Source: Pyrocephalus nanus | Lineage: Eukaryota; Chordata; Aves; Passeriformes; Tyrannidae | Assembly: GCA_038380795.1 (NCBI GenBank) | Contig: CM076280.1 | Coordinates: forward strand, 5,009,501 to 5,073,500 | Direction of reading: 5' to 3' | DNA: 64,000 nucleotides | Shown here: piece after piece, positions 24,225 to 36,543 of the stretch | Layout of the letters: every line of letters begins with the position of its first letter | Position numbering within the stretch: the stretch's first letter is position 1 | Program-made: the position numbers and the translations under genes | The notes under the pieces: model-generated | What the model saw: only the letters and a program-made list of their open reading frames with translations | The model's database searches: none | What the model was told of the DNA's origin: nothing

Positions 24225-24300
24225 GCCTGACCTGTGATAATCTCCATTTTGCAAGCAGGGAAACTGAGGCACAGAGTAGTAAATTGGTCCCTTTCCCTTT
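24225..24300 (+). mobile_element. MIR-like SINE core fragment
   Basis: TAATCTCCATTTTGCAAGCA then GGGAAACTGAGGCACAGAGT is the highly typical MIR 3' stretch (CCATTTTACAGATG-GGAAACTGAGGC). Confidence 0.75.
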
Positions 24301-27300
24301 GGATCACCTGTTCAGCCAAAACCAGCAGCAGGCACAAGCACTAAGGGCTGATTTCCAAACCCAGGGTATAATGAGCTCACATAACCCAGGCCACACCTCC
24401 AGCACCTCTCAGCTCTCAATTAAACTTAGACAAAATGAGGTTTTCACTCCTGCTTTGCAGCCAGGCCCTGAGAAGCAGATTTTCAAAATAGTTCAGCTGC
24501 TCCCCAGCTCTTGGAGTTTCTTAGGGAAAAGCTCCTGCATTTTGCTAAGAGGAATGGTTATTTGCAAAGCAAAAAAAAAAAAAAAAATCTGACCCTTCAT
24601 TTCCAGGCACGGAATAAAAACTCGTTCATCAGTTTTTTTCTACTTTTTTAAGGAACAGCAAAAGAGTTTCCTTTTGTCTTTTATTTTTCTGGCTTCTAGG
24701 AACAGGGCTGGTGATTGCTTCTGTGCATAGCTGAAGATAATAACTTTGCTAAATAATTTTTTTTTTTTCTCTTTAAAGTATATAGCAAGATTTCCTGCTG
24801 CACAGTTTACGTTTCCTGCTGTGGAGACAAATACTTTAATTAAAATGGGGAAAAAAAATCCTGCAGAAAAAGGAGAAAGCTTCTGTGAAAAGAATCTTGA
24901 AAGGTTTGAGATGGGTGAATAAAGCCACTTGGCAGCCAGGATGCATTTTATATATATATATATATTTATATATATATTTGAGACTGTTTTGCTTGATGCA
25001 AGGAGGGAGGTGTTACTGAAAGCCAGGCTTGGAGATGGACCCTTTTTGAGAAAAGGTCTCAAACTGCTTGACCTCCACCTCCTGTTCCAGTCCTGGTGCA
25101 GGACAGATGGAATAGTTTGGTTTTTGAGAATTGTATCTTGAGAATAAGAACAAAACAGGATTTTCTACCTACCTTAGCCCTGCCTCTTTCCTTCACTTAA
25201 GAGAAAAACATTAAATTAATCCCCAGTGGTTGCTCTATTTGATTATGGGACTCCTTGTACCTGTTCTCCTTCCCTGAGCTTTAGCTTGTCCCCAGGGGAA
25301 GCACAGCAGCAGCAAACAGTAGTCAGAAGCTCCTAAATGTGCCAAGGCTGATCTTAACTCAAAGGATAGATGAGAGGGATGGGAAGCTGCAAGTGCAAAA
25401 TTACTGCTCAGACCTGAAGATTCTCTCCCTGCCTGGTTAGGGGCTGGAAGCGTCACATCTGGGTTTGACTGCTGAGTTTGACAGAGCAGGAGAAAGGGAG
25501 ACCCAGTTTACAAGGGAAAGCACAGGCTTGTCTGCAGGAAAAACAATAAGAGGACTCTTTCCTTGTATTTTTAAGCAAAGGAAGCAGCCTGGGAAGGGCA
25601 CCCACTCAATCCACTGCCATTCCTGCTGCAGGTCTGCAGCCAGCAGAGATGAGCCATCTCTCTGTGCCTGTCTTTCTGGGAAACACTCCCAACATCCTTC
25701 CCCTGAAGTACATCCACCCATCCACCCAGAAAAACACCCATCCTTCCCAAAGCACACCAGGCTTCCAGGGCTTTCCATTCAAATCCAACCCTGCTGCTCT
25801 GCAGTGCTGCCCTGGGGATCACTGGAGCTCCATGGCATTGCCAGGGGGAGCAGCAGCTGCCAGCCCTGGGTTCCAGAGGGTGGCAGTGAGAAGAAGGATT
25901 TGCTTGGATGGATTAATCAGCCTTGTAAAGGTCTTTTTCCAGGCCGGGGTGTAGGGGGAATAGAGTGGATTGAGAGCATCACAGTGTGCCTCCCCCTACT
26001 AAGCTGGGATTTGTATCAAGCTCATTTAGGATAATTAGGTGATCACCATCAGATGAGTAATCTGAGCTCTCACTTTCTGCACTATCCCTCTAAGAGAGAA
26101 GCACATTGTTCCTGCTTTTCACCAGCAATCCCCTCTGAGCTGTGACACTGTCCCTGTATAATGAAGGCTGTCAATCAAACCCAGGAACCTAAACACGGCA
26201 AACTCCATGGCTTAGGAGGACTGATCACAGGACTTTAGTGCTTGGCAGTCAAAGCAGCAGTTGCAGGCTCTTTTCCCTTGTTGGAGGGACAAAGTGTGGG
26301 ACTCTGAGAAGAAAATATTCCCAGGAAAGTGGTTAGGTGCCTCCAGTGTTCCCTGGGTGAGCACTGGGACCCACACATGAGTCCTGTGCAGGTGGTGGGA
26401 TGAGCTGCACTGATCCTGATCACCATTTCTGATTCAGAGCCTGATTTGTGGGCTCAGGGTGTGGGTGGGACCTGCCTGTGCTGACAGGGAGTTTGGGTGC
26501 TTATCTACTGCCTTGATGGGCTGGAGCACCCAGAAAAACAGCAAGGGAAGGGCTTGTCCCAAGGCAGCTCCTCTCCTCGTGCATGGTGCCTACCTGGCAG
26601 TGGCTGCAGGGCAGGGCAGACAGACAGACAAGGATGGAGCTTCATCTGTGAGCATGGAGATGCCTCAGCTGAACTGCAGCAGGGATTCCCTGGTGCTGAT
26701 GGGCACTTCCAGAGTGCCTTGTGCCATCCCACAGCCTGTTCACTGCCTGTCTATACCTGGAGAAACAAATGAGACTTCCCTGAGGCCAATGATTTTTCTA
26801 AAACTCAAGCTGTTCAAGGTCCTGAACAGCTTGATGTAACTTTGGCAGTAGCTCTCCATCTGTTTCCACCTTAATTCCTCTGTGTAGAAGAGCCCTTTAT
26901 GTGCTTGGGAGGGGGGAACAGTGATGGCTGTTCATGGAACTGAAGTGGTCAGGAGCTGGGAGATAGGACAGCACGGTCATGAGCTCAAAACCCTGCATTT
27001 CTAGAACTCTAAGAGAGCTCCTGAACTATTGCTGATTCTCCGGTCACAATCTGAAAGCCTTTAGGAAGGGTGAGTAGGAACTGAACTTTGTTTCTTTGAC
27101 TGAAAGCATCTTGGTGCTTGCAAGAGATGCTTTGTGTGAAGAAAACCATTTCTTGGAAGGTTTTCTATTCATCTTTGTGTTTGGGGAATTTTGTTGAGAG
27201 ATGAATCAGTATCTTGGGGCTGCTGATGGGTGGAGACTGGAAGGCTGGGGTTTATGTGCAGATAGCCAGGGAGGGAAATAGGGTTAAGTTTAGTTTAGTG

Positions 27301-28124
27301 TTGCACAATGGCATCTCAACACCACTGCAAGTGAGTCAAGAGGCCAGCAGAAGGATGTGATGCAGACACTTGTAAATGTACTCTAAAGGACAGTCAGAGA
27401 GGAGAAGATGCTCTGTCAAACTGATCAGTGTGCAGCGAGACTTTTGTCATGGCTGTCATGAGCTTTGTCATGAAATGAATGAATAAATGAAATTAGAAAT
27501 GTAGCTTGAATTCATCCCCTCTCTCCTCTTGTGGATAAACAATAGAAGGATGAAGAAGCATTCCCCAAATGTGTGCAGAAAGAGGAACTACCAGAAATGA
27601 AATGCTGCTGCAGGCTTGGAGCCCTGCTCCGACCAGGAAAGTTTCCCCCACCTGTCACAGCACTGCAGTGTTATTTTCACTCCAGTCTGCCCCACCACCC
27701 CTTGCCATTTTGCATTCAAATCCCTTTTCAAAGCTGTATTTCTGTCCATGGTTCCAGACCTCGGATAACCTGGTTCTCCAGTGCTGAGCAGCTGTGCTGT
27801 AGAAGCCCTTTTACACATGTTCCTGTGCTTTCCCTGTCTGAAGGCCATTACTGATAATTAGTTAGTGTAAAATGGGAGGAATTTTGTTTGGCATTCCTTA
27901 AAACACTCTGTTCTCACAGCTCTCTGGCCTGAGGCTGGCTGTTCTGCCCACTGTTTCTGGAGCACAGCTTTCCCCTTCACTGCATGACGGAGGATTATTT
28001 CATTAATGAATCTAATGATACTTTGTCTTTGGTCCTGACGATCTTTGTGGTGGTGCTGTGCAATCTTTAATTAACTTTGAGCCTGCCAGGCACTACGAAG
28101 ATGTTGATAATCTGCAACGAATGC
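24301..28124. other. Intergenic, nothing but simple repeats
   Basis: A17 near 24570 and the TA tract near 24.95 kb; otherwise unique-looking. The 189-codon frame at 25465-26034 has no recognisable domain. Confidence 0.6.
24946..24979. repeat. (TA)n microsatellite
   Basis: TA repeat with one TTTA interruption. Confidence 0.95.
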
Positions 28125-28210
28125 AGGAGAAGCTTGAAGGCCTGGTGTGGTAAAATAACCTTGTCCAAGGTCACGCACTGACTCCTGGCTGGGTTGAGGT
28201 TCCATGCCAA
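28125..28210 (+). mobile_element. Possible MIR-like fragment
   Basis: AAATAACCTTGTCCAAGGTC followed by ACGCACTGACTCCTGGCTGG resembles the MIR CTTGCCCAAGGTCACACAGC stretch. Short, so tentative. Confidence 0.4.
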
Positions 28211-28886
28211 GTCTCCTGCTGAAACAACACTGTAAAAAAAGCTGCATTTCCCTGCTGAGATGTTTGGACAGTGCAAAGTGGGGTAATCCAGGTGAGGAAT
28301 ATGAAGTGCTGGACTGGGTTTGGGGGACCAGGGTGTGTGTGTGGCTGCACTGCTCAGTCACACGGCTCTCCAGGCAGAGTTTGGGGTTGTATTTGTCCGT
28401 GTTGGCTTTATGTGAGCAGGAGGCACTTCTGCAGCACACGGGCTAGGGGCAGGATTTCAATGTGTGGATTAAAAGTGAGGTATCACACGAGGGCTGCCAG
28501 CTGGGAATGCACACAAAGGGGCACATGGAAAAGAGAGAGATGATGCAGATACCTTGTACAGCCCCTGTCATGGATGTGGGCGTGTTAAAAAGTGTTATTT
28601 TTTCCATTTAAAGCTTTTTGATTTCCATGGAGTATTATGTTTTATCAACCCAGAGGTTCCATGTTCATGAGCCCTCATCTTCTGCAGCACTTTTTCATAA
28701 GATGCTCCTTGTTTGAATTTTGGGCATTCAGTCCATGCACCTGTCCTATTTTATCCACATATCTTTTTTAATGTATTGAGTATGGAAGAAGCCACTGGTC
28801 CCAGCTGCAAAGGTGTTGCTGGTGCCAGTGTTGTAAAAGCACGAGTCTGAAATCCTAAACAGATGCTTGTTCTTTTCCCTTCCCAG

Positions 28887-29020
28887 AGATATGCCACCAT
28901 GGGAATCATTGCTTTGAACTTAACCCTCCATATGTGCCAAGAGGTCAATATTGCAGCTTTGGTTACCCTGGAAACCAGGACAATGCTGCACCAATCCATT
29001 ATTGCAATATGGGTCACTCA
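28887..29020 (+). pseudogene. Broken exon of an ST3GAL-type sialyltransferase
   Basis: The frame from 28887 reads ATMGIIALNLTLHMCQEV, then NIAA. A missing G near 28956 shifts the frame, and from 28961 the next frame reads GYPGNQDNAAPIHYCNMGHS before TAA at 29021. Together these cover sialylmotif S (T-x-G, LHxCxEV, the A-G-F-G-Y region) and the nearby HYY motif of Golgi beta-galactoside alpha-2,3-sialyltransferases, closest by eye to the ST3GAL4/6 branch. Decay signs are the frameshift, Q where Asp is usual in CDEV, and C in the second Tyr of HYY. A splice-acceptor-like tract (TTCTTTTCCCTTCCCAG) sits directly before it and an A17 run directly after it. No motif L or VS exon was seen nearby. 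It could be a relic of a lost gene, a stray duplicate, or a partial retrocopy. Confidence 0.72.
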
Positions 29021-29021
29021 T

Positions 29022-29038
29022 AAAAAAAAAAAAAAAAA
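29022..29038 (+). repeat. A17 run following the sialyltransferase relic
   Basis: Seventeen A directly after the last recognisable codon block. It may be a retroposition tail or a chance microsatellite; the neighbouring sequence does not decide. Confidence 0.85.
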
Positions 29039-29039
29039 G

Positions 29040-32000
29040 AGGTAGAAAATGCCTCCCCTTCCAAAGAAGGTGTTCTCCATAGGGGAACCTACAGCTCAAA
29101 GCTGGGGGTTAAGAAACTGAGAGGTCTGGTAGCTACAGCTGGTGTTACCCATGGAAATTCCTGCTGGGATATGCTAGGGGAATATGTTGGGACATGCTTT
29201 GTTCTCAGAGAGCAGTGTGGACACAGATACTGGTGCCTTCAGGGTGCCTTTCATCTGCCCTTGTTTGCTGAGGAGAGTCCTGTGCAGCAGAGTCTTGCAA
29301 GTGGCTGCAGGCAGAGTTGGGTTGGGCAGGTTCCAGGGCATCTGGGGCAGGATGGGGGGCACTATGAGGACTATTCTACACCTTCACCTCTCTTGTCCCT
29401 ACAGCTCTCTCAGTACAATACCACTGCAGAGCCAGCCCTTCCAGCCCCTCCAGCCACCACTGATGATCACAGCTGGGCTTTGCCCTTGTTCCAGGTTGTT
29501 TTGAGCAAGTCACAGTTTGTCCTGTCACGTATGGGATGAGAGATGAAGCCCTGAGATTCAGAGCACTTGCCCTTTCCTTTGTTGGCCCCTGGTTTCCACC
29601 ATTGACTGTGTAGGTGGAAGGTGGGATGTTGCACAACCCTTCTGCCTTGGGTCACCCCTCCTGTTTTGTAAACAGCCACCCTGTGCTCATCAGTTATTTG
29701 TGAGAAGCACAAAACTGAGATGCAAAGCTCCTCTTCAACTCCCGAGAAAGGGAGGGAGTGAGGGTGTCGTACCTGCCATATGATATCAGACTCCTTCCTA
29801 AACCAAATTGGAGTGAGAGAATAATATTCATCACTTTGGAAAAGGGCCAGGTTGAACACTCAAGGGATTTCAGTGATTTACTAATTGTTGGGAAACATTA
29901 ATGTCTGCAGGAAGCAAGAAACATTTCTTTTATTATTCTGTTTGAGAATAAATACACTTCTCATTTCAAGAAGTTGACACTGTCTTGTGGGAGGGGTATT
30001 TTGGGTCAGAGCAGGTGAGAATTGCCTTTGCATCTCCTCTGAGGTCTTCTCATGGCTTTATGACACGATATAATCCCTTTTCTGTTTGTTTGTTTTTTGT
30101 TGTTTTCCTTAGCACGCTGTCAGAGCTCTCCATGTCTCTTCCTGCTTGTTTTAAGCACAGAGCCACCCTGCCAACTCTACTTTCTGAAGACCTTCCACAT
30201 GTAAGAAATCACCTTAAACCCCCCTTTATGTGTGGCTGGCTCATGTCCACATTCCACCTTTGAGGCCACATCTACTCATCCTTTACCATTTCCTTCCAGG
30301 ATGCAGCTGTGTCATCTTTCCCCTTCTTTACTTCCCTCATTGCTCCTTTTCTCCTGGCCCATTGTCTTCGTGGGTTCACCTCAGTTGCTGCCTCTCCAAA
30401 ATGCTGACTCTACCAGCAGAAAAGAACCTACAGTGATGAATTTACAAGCTGATGGCTGTGCTGGTCCAACCACCTTGCTGCAGCCTCTCAGTCAGGTGTT
30501 CACTGGGAAAAAGTCTCCTGTACAGCTATTAGAGGGCAAACTCCAAAAGGGGGGATGATCTGCCTTACAACAGGAGTATTTGGGATGTGGGAACATTAGC
30601 AGAGCACCCACATAACTGATATTTCCATAGAGTGTGAAACTTCTGCTTTTCCTCCCGTTTTCTTCCTCCCTCCCCCTTGCTGTAGTCAGGCTGTCAGGGC
30701 ACTTCCTGACACCCATTTGTGTCACTCCTTTTCCTGGGGAACTTCTCTTCTAGTACTTCAGCTCTGCATCCTGAAAGCTTTCAAGGACAGCCTGTCTTGT
30801 GATCTGCAAAGGGTTAATGCCCCTCAGGTTGCTCCCACTGCTTTCCCTTGTGACTGGCCTGGTTCCTCCAGCATTGGAACTGGAGTGGTTCTGTCCTGGT
30901 CGATGCATGGAGCTCATGGCCAAAGAAATGCTGACAGAAATCCCCCAGAACATGCAAACAGAACTGAACTGAGCCTGGGAGGGAAAGGGTGTTTGAATAA
31001 ATTCTTCTTTATGATCTAAACACTGCCTTCAGGTTTTACTCTGTACACAAATAAGTCTTTGCTCTCTTAAGTAACACATAATATCCACACAGGTTTTGCA
31101 GATTCCAAGGTACGGTGTTCCAAATGCATGCAAACCTGCATTTGGATCTGGCTCGACCACTCTTCCAGAATTTATTGTTTGTGTGTAATGGAAGTGGGCT
31201 CTCAACTGTGTGACAATTAATATTCCATTTTCTTCTCCTGGCACAGTAAAACAGCTTAAAAATCCTGATGTCTGAAAGCTGATGTATCAAGCCTCCTACA
31301 AACTAACCCCACGAGAGGGTTTGCATTTTCTCTCTAGGTAACGTGCACACAAGAGCTTTGCCACAGCTTCCAGGAGCTGTGTCTGCACTTTCTACCACAG
31401 CCATTGCAACATTTTCCTGTCATGTAATGTCAAGTCATGGTAGTGAAACCATAAACACGAGGCTCAGGACTGGACCCTGACTGTGGCAGTGCTCCCAGTT
31501 CTTGCAGCAAGCAGATCTGCTGCACAGCTTTTTGCTCTTATTTGTAAGAACTGTCTGGTTTTGCCTCAAAACAGATCTGTAATCTCTCCAGGTCACCATG
31601 ATTCATTAGAATGGTTCAAACTTTCCCAGAGGGTCAGAGCAGTGCTGGAGGAGCCCAATATTTAACCGTGGTGGTGTTGGCACTGAATCCCCAAATCCTC
31701 CATGCCCCACACACCTTTCATGTTGGATAGTCTGAATGAATCCTTGCCCCACAGCAGACTCATTATTATCAAGAGAACTGGGGAAAGGAGGTAAATAAGT
31801 AGGATAAGATAAAACATATGTAGAGCAGGCTGTGAGACACCATAATAAAGATGTAACAGAGGAGGAAAGAAAAAGAAAAGTCCTATTGCTGCTTCAGTAG
31901 AAAAGCCAGCATCAGTCTGAGGTGGCAAATCCACCTTTCTCAGGGCTGTGGAAGGCAATTATGATCCCTCTAAGCACAGTGTGTTCCATGCCAAGGCACT

Positions 32001-32904
32001 TCAGACATCCTCACATCGATGGTGACAGTGGATCCCTGCCCTGGCCAGCCAGGGGGTGACCATGGTTCATCCCAGGCAGAAGGACAGGGCCCTGCTGGGC
32101 TGTTTGGTGCCAGCCTGTCCCTCTGCAGGGGTCCAGGGAGCTCCACTGTCACTTACTGCCTGTCCATGAGTGCTTGGCAAGCGAGGCTGGATGCCTCCAC
32201 CATCTGTGTGAAATCCTTCCAGCCATTTAGATTAAACGTTGACTTCAGTCAAATGTAGGGCTCCTAATGACCTGGCATAGTCCATATGGAGTAGCTGCCA
32301 CAGATAGTGACTGCCTTGACACTGATTAATCACTCCTTCTAGTAGTGTATTTGTCCCTGGTTACTTGACACAGTTCTTCCCTAATAGCTTTTGAATAGTT
32401 CTGGGATATTCATACGACCTTGGCTTTGGGGAATAGCCCACCTGATGACACACATTACCTACTTCAGTGTAGGCTTGGCTGATTTTCATCAAACTAACCT
32501 GGACACCAGCTTTGGGGGGGTTTCTTCCCCCTGTGCACACCAATCTCAGCCCTTTTCTATAAAGAGAACCACTTAGGCTGGGTTCTGTTTGGTTTAGGTG
32601 CCACCATTTGCAACGGGCTGGGCTTGGTCTCTGCTGTGTAGGGACTGTGTTTCCACCTCCACATCCTTCCTTGACACTCACAGTCACAGGCATGACAAGC
32701 AATCTGCATTGCTGATGCTCCTTGGTCTGGAACTAGCAGTTAAATAACCTGTATCTGGAGTCAATCACTTCTCAGACAGAGCCTTGACACTGTCTGACAC
32801 CCCAGACTAAATGTGGAGTTTCTCAGTCTGAACGTCATTCTCTTCTTCAGAGCTGGGAGATCCAGAAGCAAAGGCAAGAGGTCTTCTAGGCTGATTTTCC
32901 ATCC
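29040..32904. other. Intergenic, nothing recognised
   Basis: Checked for further sialyltransferase exons downstream of the 28.9-kb relic; none seen. Confidence 0.55.
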
Positions 32905-33064
32905 CTGTGGCTGCCCCATCCTTGGCAGAGTTCCAGGCCAGGTTGGACAGGGCCTGGAGCAACCTGGTCTAGGGGAAGTTGTCCCTGCCCATGGCAGGGG
33001 GCAGAACAAGATGGTCTTCAAGGTCCCTTCCAGCCCAGGCCTTTCTGTGATTCTATGATTCTAT
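32905..33064 (+). mobile_element. CR1 LINE 3' fragment
   Basis: TTCCAGGCCAGGTTGGACAG, GGAGCAACCTGGTCTAGGGG, TGTCCCTGCCCATGGCAGGG, AAGGTCCCTTCCAGCCCAGG and TGTGATTCTATGATTCTAT, including the tail repeat. Confidence 0.95.
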
Positions 33065-36000
33065 TTTTAGACCCACTTCACATTAGGAAGCATCACAAGT
33101 GAGAGCTACAGGCATCAAGGTGCTCTAGGACCTGTTCTGATGAAATCAGCTCCCTCCCCATCCATGGTGCCGGGTTTGATCCAGCCCTGTCTCTGCCTGA
33201 ACCTGCCAGGTCAGACAGGGGTTGCTGTTCAAAACAGTGACTCACCAGTTCCAGGAACCAATGTATTTGTGGAATGTGCAACAAAAAGATCTTAAAGCCA
33301 TTTTCAGATTTCTTCCCCCCCAATTTTCTTTATAATTTATATAAATTGTTTTTCCCAGCAGAACGGAGTTAATACTGTTAATACTGTTAAATTTGTGAGA
33401 CATTTCCTTTTGCTTTTTCACCCCGCTTTCAGAGCTGGACTTTGTGAGTGTAAGGACTGGTGGTGTGTCAGCTGAACCCGAGAGCAGTGCTGGGTAAGCT
33501 GGTGCAGCCTGAGCTTCTCCACTACTTTTGGAAACTCTTGTGTTGCTCCTCATCTTTAGTTCCACAAGTGCTGCCTGCACTGAGTGCCAGCATCTCAGGA
33601 ATGCTCTCTCCCATCTGATCCATGACTCTCTCCCATCTGATCCATGACTCACCACCAAATAGTTGTTGCATATGGTACTTTCACTTAAAATAAGATGTGC
33701 TTTGTTTAATCTTGAAATAGTTCGTGCCATGTTCCTCACCCTCCGTTTGCAGATAGACTTGGGGAACTGCTTGGGATGACTCCTGAGGCAGATAGAGCCT
33801 CTCTGCTGGGTAATAGCTGTTGATCTACCTGTGGTACTGGGCTAAGTGTGACCTTGAAATCACCCTAGATACATACAGTCCTCTCTGTTTTCATGGCTGT
33901 CACCAGTTGTCTTGTCCAAGCTAACTTTTCCTTTTGGCTGGAGTTTTCACAAATTATTTTCTTTTAATATAAGCAAGTATAAGATGTTTTGTCAGTCCAG
34001 CTACATTGTGGCTGTCTTAGGCTGTGTAATACCTTGCTTGAGATCACAGAGGCTGTATACACACTGTCTGCTGTTGTGTTACTTATATTATAATAATGTT
34101 CAGGAGAACAAAGATTACTCAGGCATTCACAGATTCTCTGTAACACCTTCTTGCTAGGAGGTCTTTGATGATCCCACCAGCAAATTGCCAGCCCAGTGAA
34201 TCATGTTTCATTTGAGATGTTATTCTTGTCACTTTAAAGGATTCCAAATAATACTTTTGTTTCTTGTCAACCAAAAGAGACAATTACATGGACATTATGG
34301 CTTCCTACAGTCCTGGCACGTTGCTGTGTGCAGGACTATGTGTGAGGAACATGGAGTTAACCAGCACTGACTTTCTGAACTGGTTTGATTTACTCACTTG
34401 CATATTTTCTGCTTGTGCCCCATCCCTTGCAGTGCCTGTAAGATTTGTTCTTGAACAAATTATGATGTGTATTGTGCAACTGTCCCTTGTGATAGAAGCA
34501 GCACATCCTTTGAACGTCCTTCAAGCTGTACTTTCCACCTGACCTCTGAGCATGGCTGTGGGATGGGTTTTGTGATGCTCCCAAACTCTTCAGCATCTTC
34601 AGTAAGTCTCCATTGAAATGGTAATTTCTAGAGCACACTTCAGGCTCATCTCAGCTTTAGATAAAAATTAAATGTGGATTGCTTCATTCCGCATATTGAA
34701 TACTAAAGGATGCACTCATTTGTTCTCTCTGCAGACACATGATGCTCTGCCAATTTCCTTAATCCAGGCACAGAAGCAGCCAGCAATTGTTTCCATTCAC
34801 TTTTGATTCCATCTGTAAAAGGAAATACCTGCAATCACCAGAGGCTTTTCAGAACAGGGATTTTGTAGAACTTGTCCAATTTCAACAAACTTTTTGTCTC
34901 CTGGCTTAATGGGCACTATCTGGCTGCACATCAGGGTGTCGGTTTTAGCTCCCATTGTGCTGTCATGTGTTTTTCATCGCAGAGATCATCAGTTATTTTA
35001 GGATTTCCCCATCTTTCTCTGGCTCACTACTGACCTGACAAAGTCAACCCCCTCTTCTCCCCCAAAATATTTTAAACTTTTCTTTATGATTGGATTGCTC
35101 AGTGGACTGACATTGTAGCTTATAACTAATATTAATTTTCACAGACTTTCATGAGTAGTCACTCTTTATTCCATCTACTTCTAGACTAATATCTCACCTT
35201 TCTCTCACATTTTTGCCACTTCTCTATGTGGTGTTAATAATACCCATCAACCCTATGGCTGGATCCCCAGGAACATTTCTTAGTTATCTGCAGGAAGACA
35301 GGAGTAGATACATGAATGCACCCCCATTTATCAGAGTAAACAAAGGCAGGGAGCTTCATTAGAAGGCTCACAGCTGACTTAATACTGCCAACTGAGAGGT
35401 TTTACAAAGCTTTCTTTTCAGAAACAAAATCTGTGTCTGCACTGGAAATTCAAGATGATACTGGGATGGACTTTCTTTTGTAGCCAGGCATCAAACATAG
35501 ACTGAGGCATGACCAGGGAGCAGCTCTAAGCCCAGTTGGGGGATTTGTGCCTCTCCCTTCTGCTGCCCCCAGCAACCAGCCTGCCATGGGAAGGGTGAGG
35601 AGGGATGTGATGTGTGTGACCACAACTCTGACCACTGTGAATCTCCAGTATTTACTCCTTCTGCCTGGCCATGCTCCTGCAATAATTGCAATAAAGATCA
35701 AGCCAGATGGATAAAACCTGGCTGCATGTTCAGAAGAGCTGAGCCAGAGATAAACCTGTGCTTACCTGGCTTAGGAAGACGTGCCACAGCTGTGCACTTC
35801 ACTGCTTGCCAGTGTGGTGAAGCCACGAGCATGGCAGAGGTACAAAGGCAGAGAGTAATTTTCTCTATCCGGTGCATTTGAATTATGGGATGTTGGGCAT
35901 GACCTTCCCGAAATTGTGCTCAGAATTTCATGGAATATTCCCTATTTTTGCCCATTTGACCCTAAAGAGAGGCAACAAACTCAAGTGACAGTGATGCAAC

Positions 36001-36138
36001 CCATATCCTCTTTAATTTCTAGCCCGAAGTATGTGTCATTACTTCCTTTTTTTCTCGATTTTTTTTTTAATTTTTTAAAAAACAATTTCAAGAAGAGCAA
36101 GTAACTTCGAGTGTCTCTAGAAACCAGGCAGAGACCAG
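33065..36138. other. TLR4 5' flank
   Basis: Includes the 22-bp tandem duplication at 33604. No gene or named repeat recognised in the last 2.4 kb before the promoter. Confidence 0.55.
33604..33647. repeat. 22-bp perfect tandem duplication
   Basis: Two identical 22-base units, each starting CTCTCTCCCATCTGATCCAT, back to back. Confidence 0.95.
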
Positions 36139-36148
36139 TTTCACTTCC
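36139..36148 (-). promoter_or_regulatory. ETS/IRF composite element (EICE) in TLR4 promoter
   Basis: On the minus strand the sequence reads GGAAGTGAAA, a perfect match to the GGAANNGAAA site bound jointly by PU.1 and IRF4/IRF8, inside GGGAAGTGAAAC. It lies 145 bp before the TLR4 ATG. Mammalian TLR4 promoters are known to be TATA-less and to depend on PU.1 and IRF8 for myeloid expression, so position and motif fit. Binding here is inferred. Confidence 0.6.
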
Positions 36149-36292
36149 CTTCTTGTTCTCTGCCACTCTCAGAGACATGCAGTGAGAAGCAAGAGTGGTG
36201 AAACGCAACGCTTGGCACTGCAGCAGGTTTCTCGTTCCAGGTCTGTGAATGATATCCATGCTGCTTTCTCCTGCACTCCTGGCCTCCTGAAG
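36149..36292 (+). promoter_or_regulatory. Probable TLR4 proximal promoter and 5' UTR
   Basis: No TATA box is visible in the 144 bp between the EICE and the ATG. The transcription start cannot be placed from sequence. The stretch is open in the TLR4 frame from a GTG at 36182, but it contains no upstream in-frame ATG. Confidence 0.45.
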
Positions 36293-36385
36293 ATGCCCAG
36301 GAGAGGAACCCTTCCCCTGTGGATGCTCCTGGTGGCACTTGTCCCATCGCCGCTGGCAGGCTGCCTCCTCAATCCCTGTTTGGAG
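36293..36385 (+). CDS. TLR4: TLR4 coding exon 1 (signal peptide)
   Basis: Encodes residues 1-31 in phase 0, beginning MPRRGTLPLWMLL and ending ...NPCLE. It carries the signal peptide and the first capping cysteine, C29. The donor is GAG|GTACGTGAG. The short first exon ending just after the CLE motif matches the conserved vertebrate TLR4 gene structure. Confidence 0.94.
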
Positions 36386-36502
36386 GTACGTGAGCTCAAA
36401 GTGAGCACAAAATCCTTCTGTTTCTCTGGTGCAACTTTTCCCTCGGCTTGGGAGATTTGTGCATCAAGCCTGATATCTGGTCTGTTGTCTTATGAAAGCC
36501 TA

Positions 36503-36543
<41 letters not shown>

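Noticed and set aside
28735..28860. Neighbouring sialyltransferase exon just before the motif-S relic
   Set aside because: One frame gives a phrase loosely like the region before motif S, but it is too weak and lies in what would be the intron.
36182..36292. Upstream extension of TLR4 from a GTG at 36182
   Set aside because: It is not an ATG, and it would bury the signal peptide about 37 residues inside the protein. The ATG at 36293 gives a normal start.
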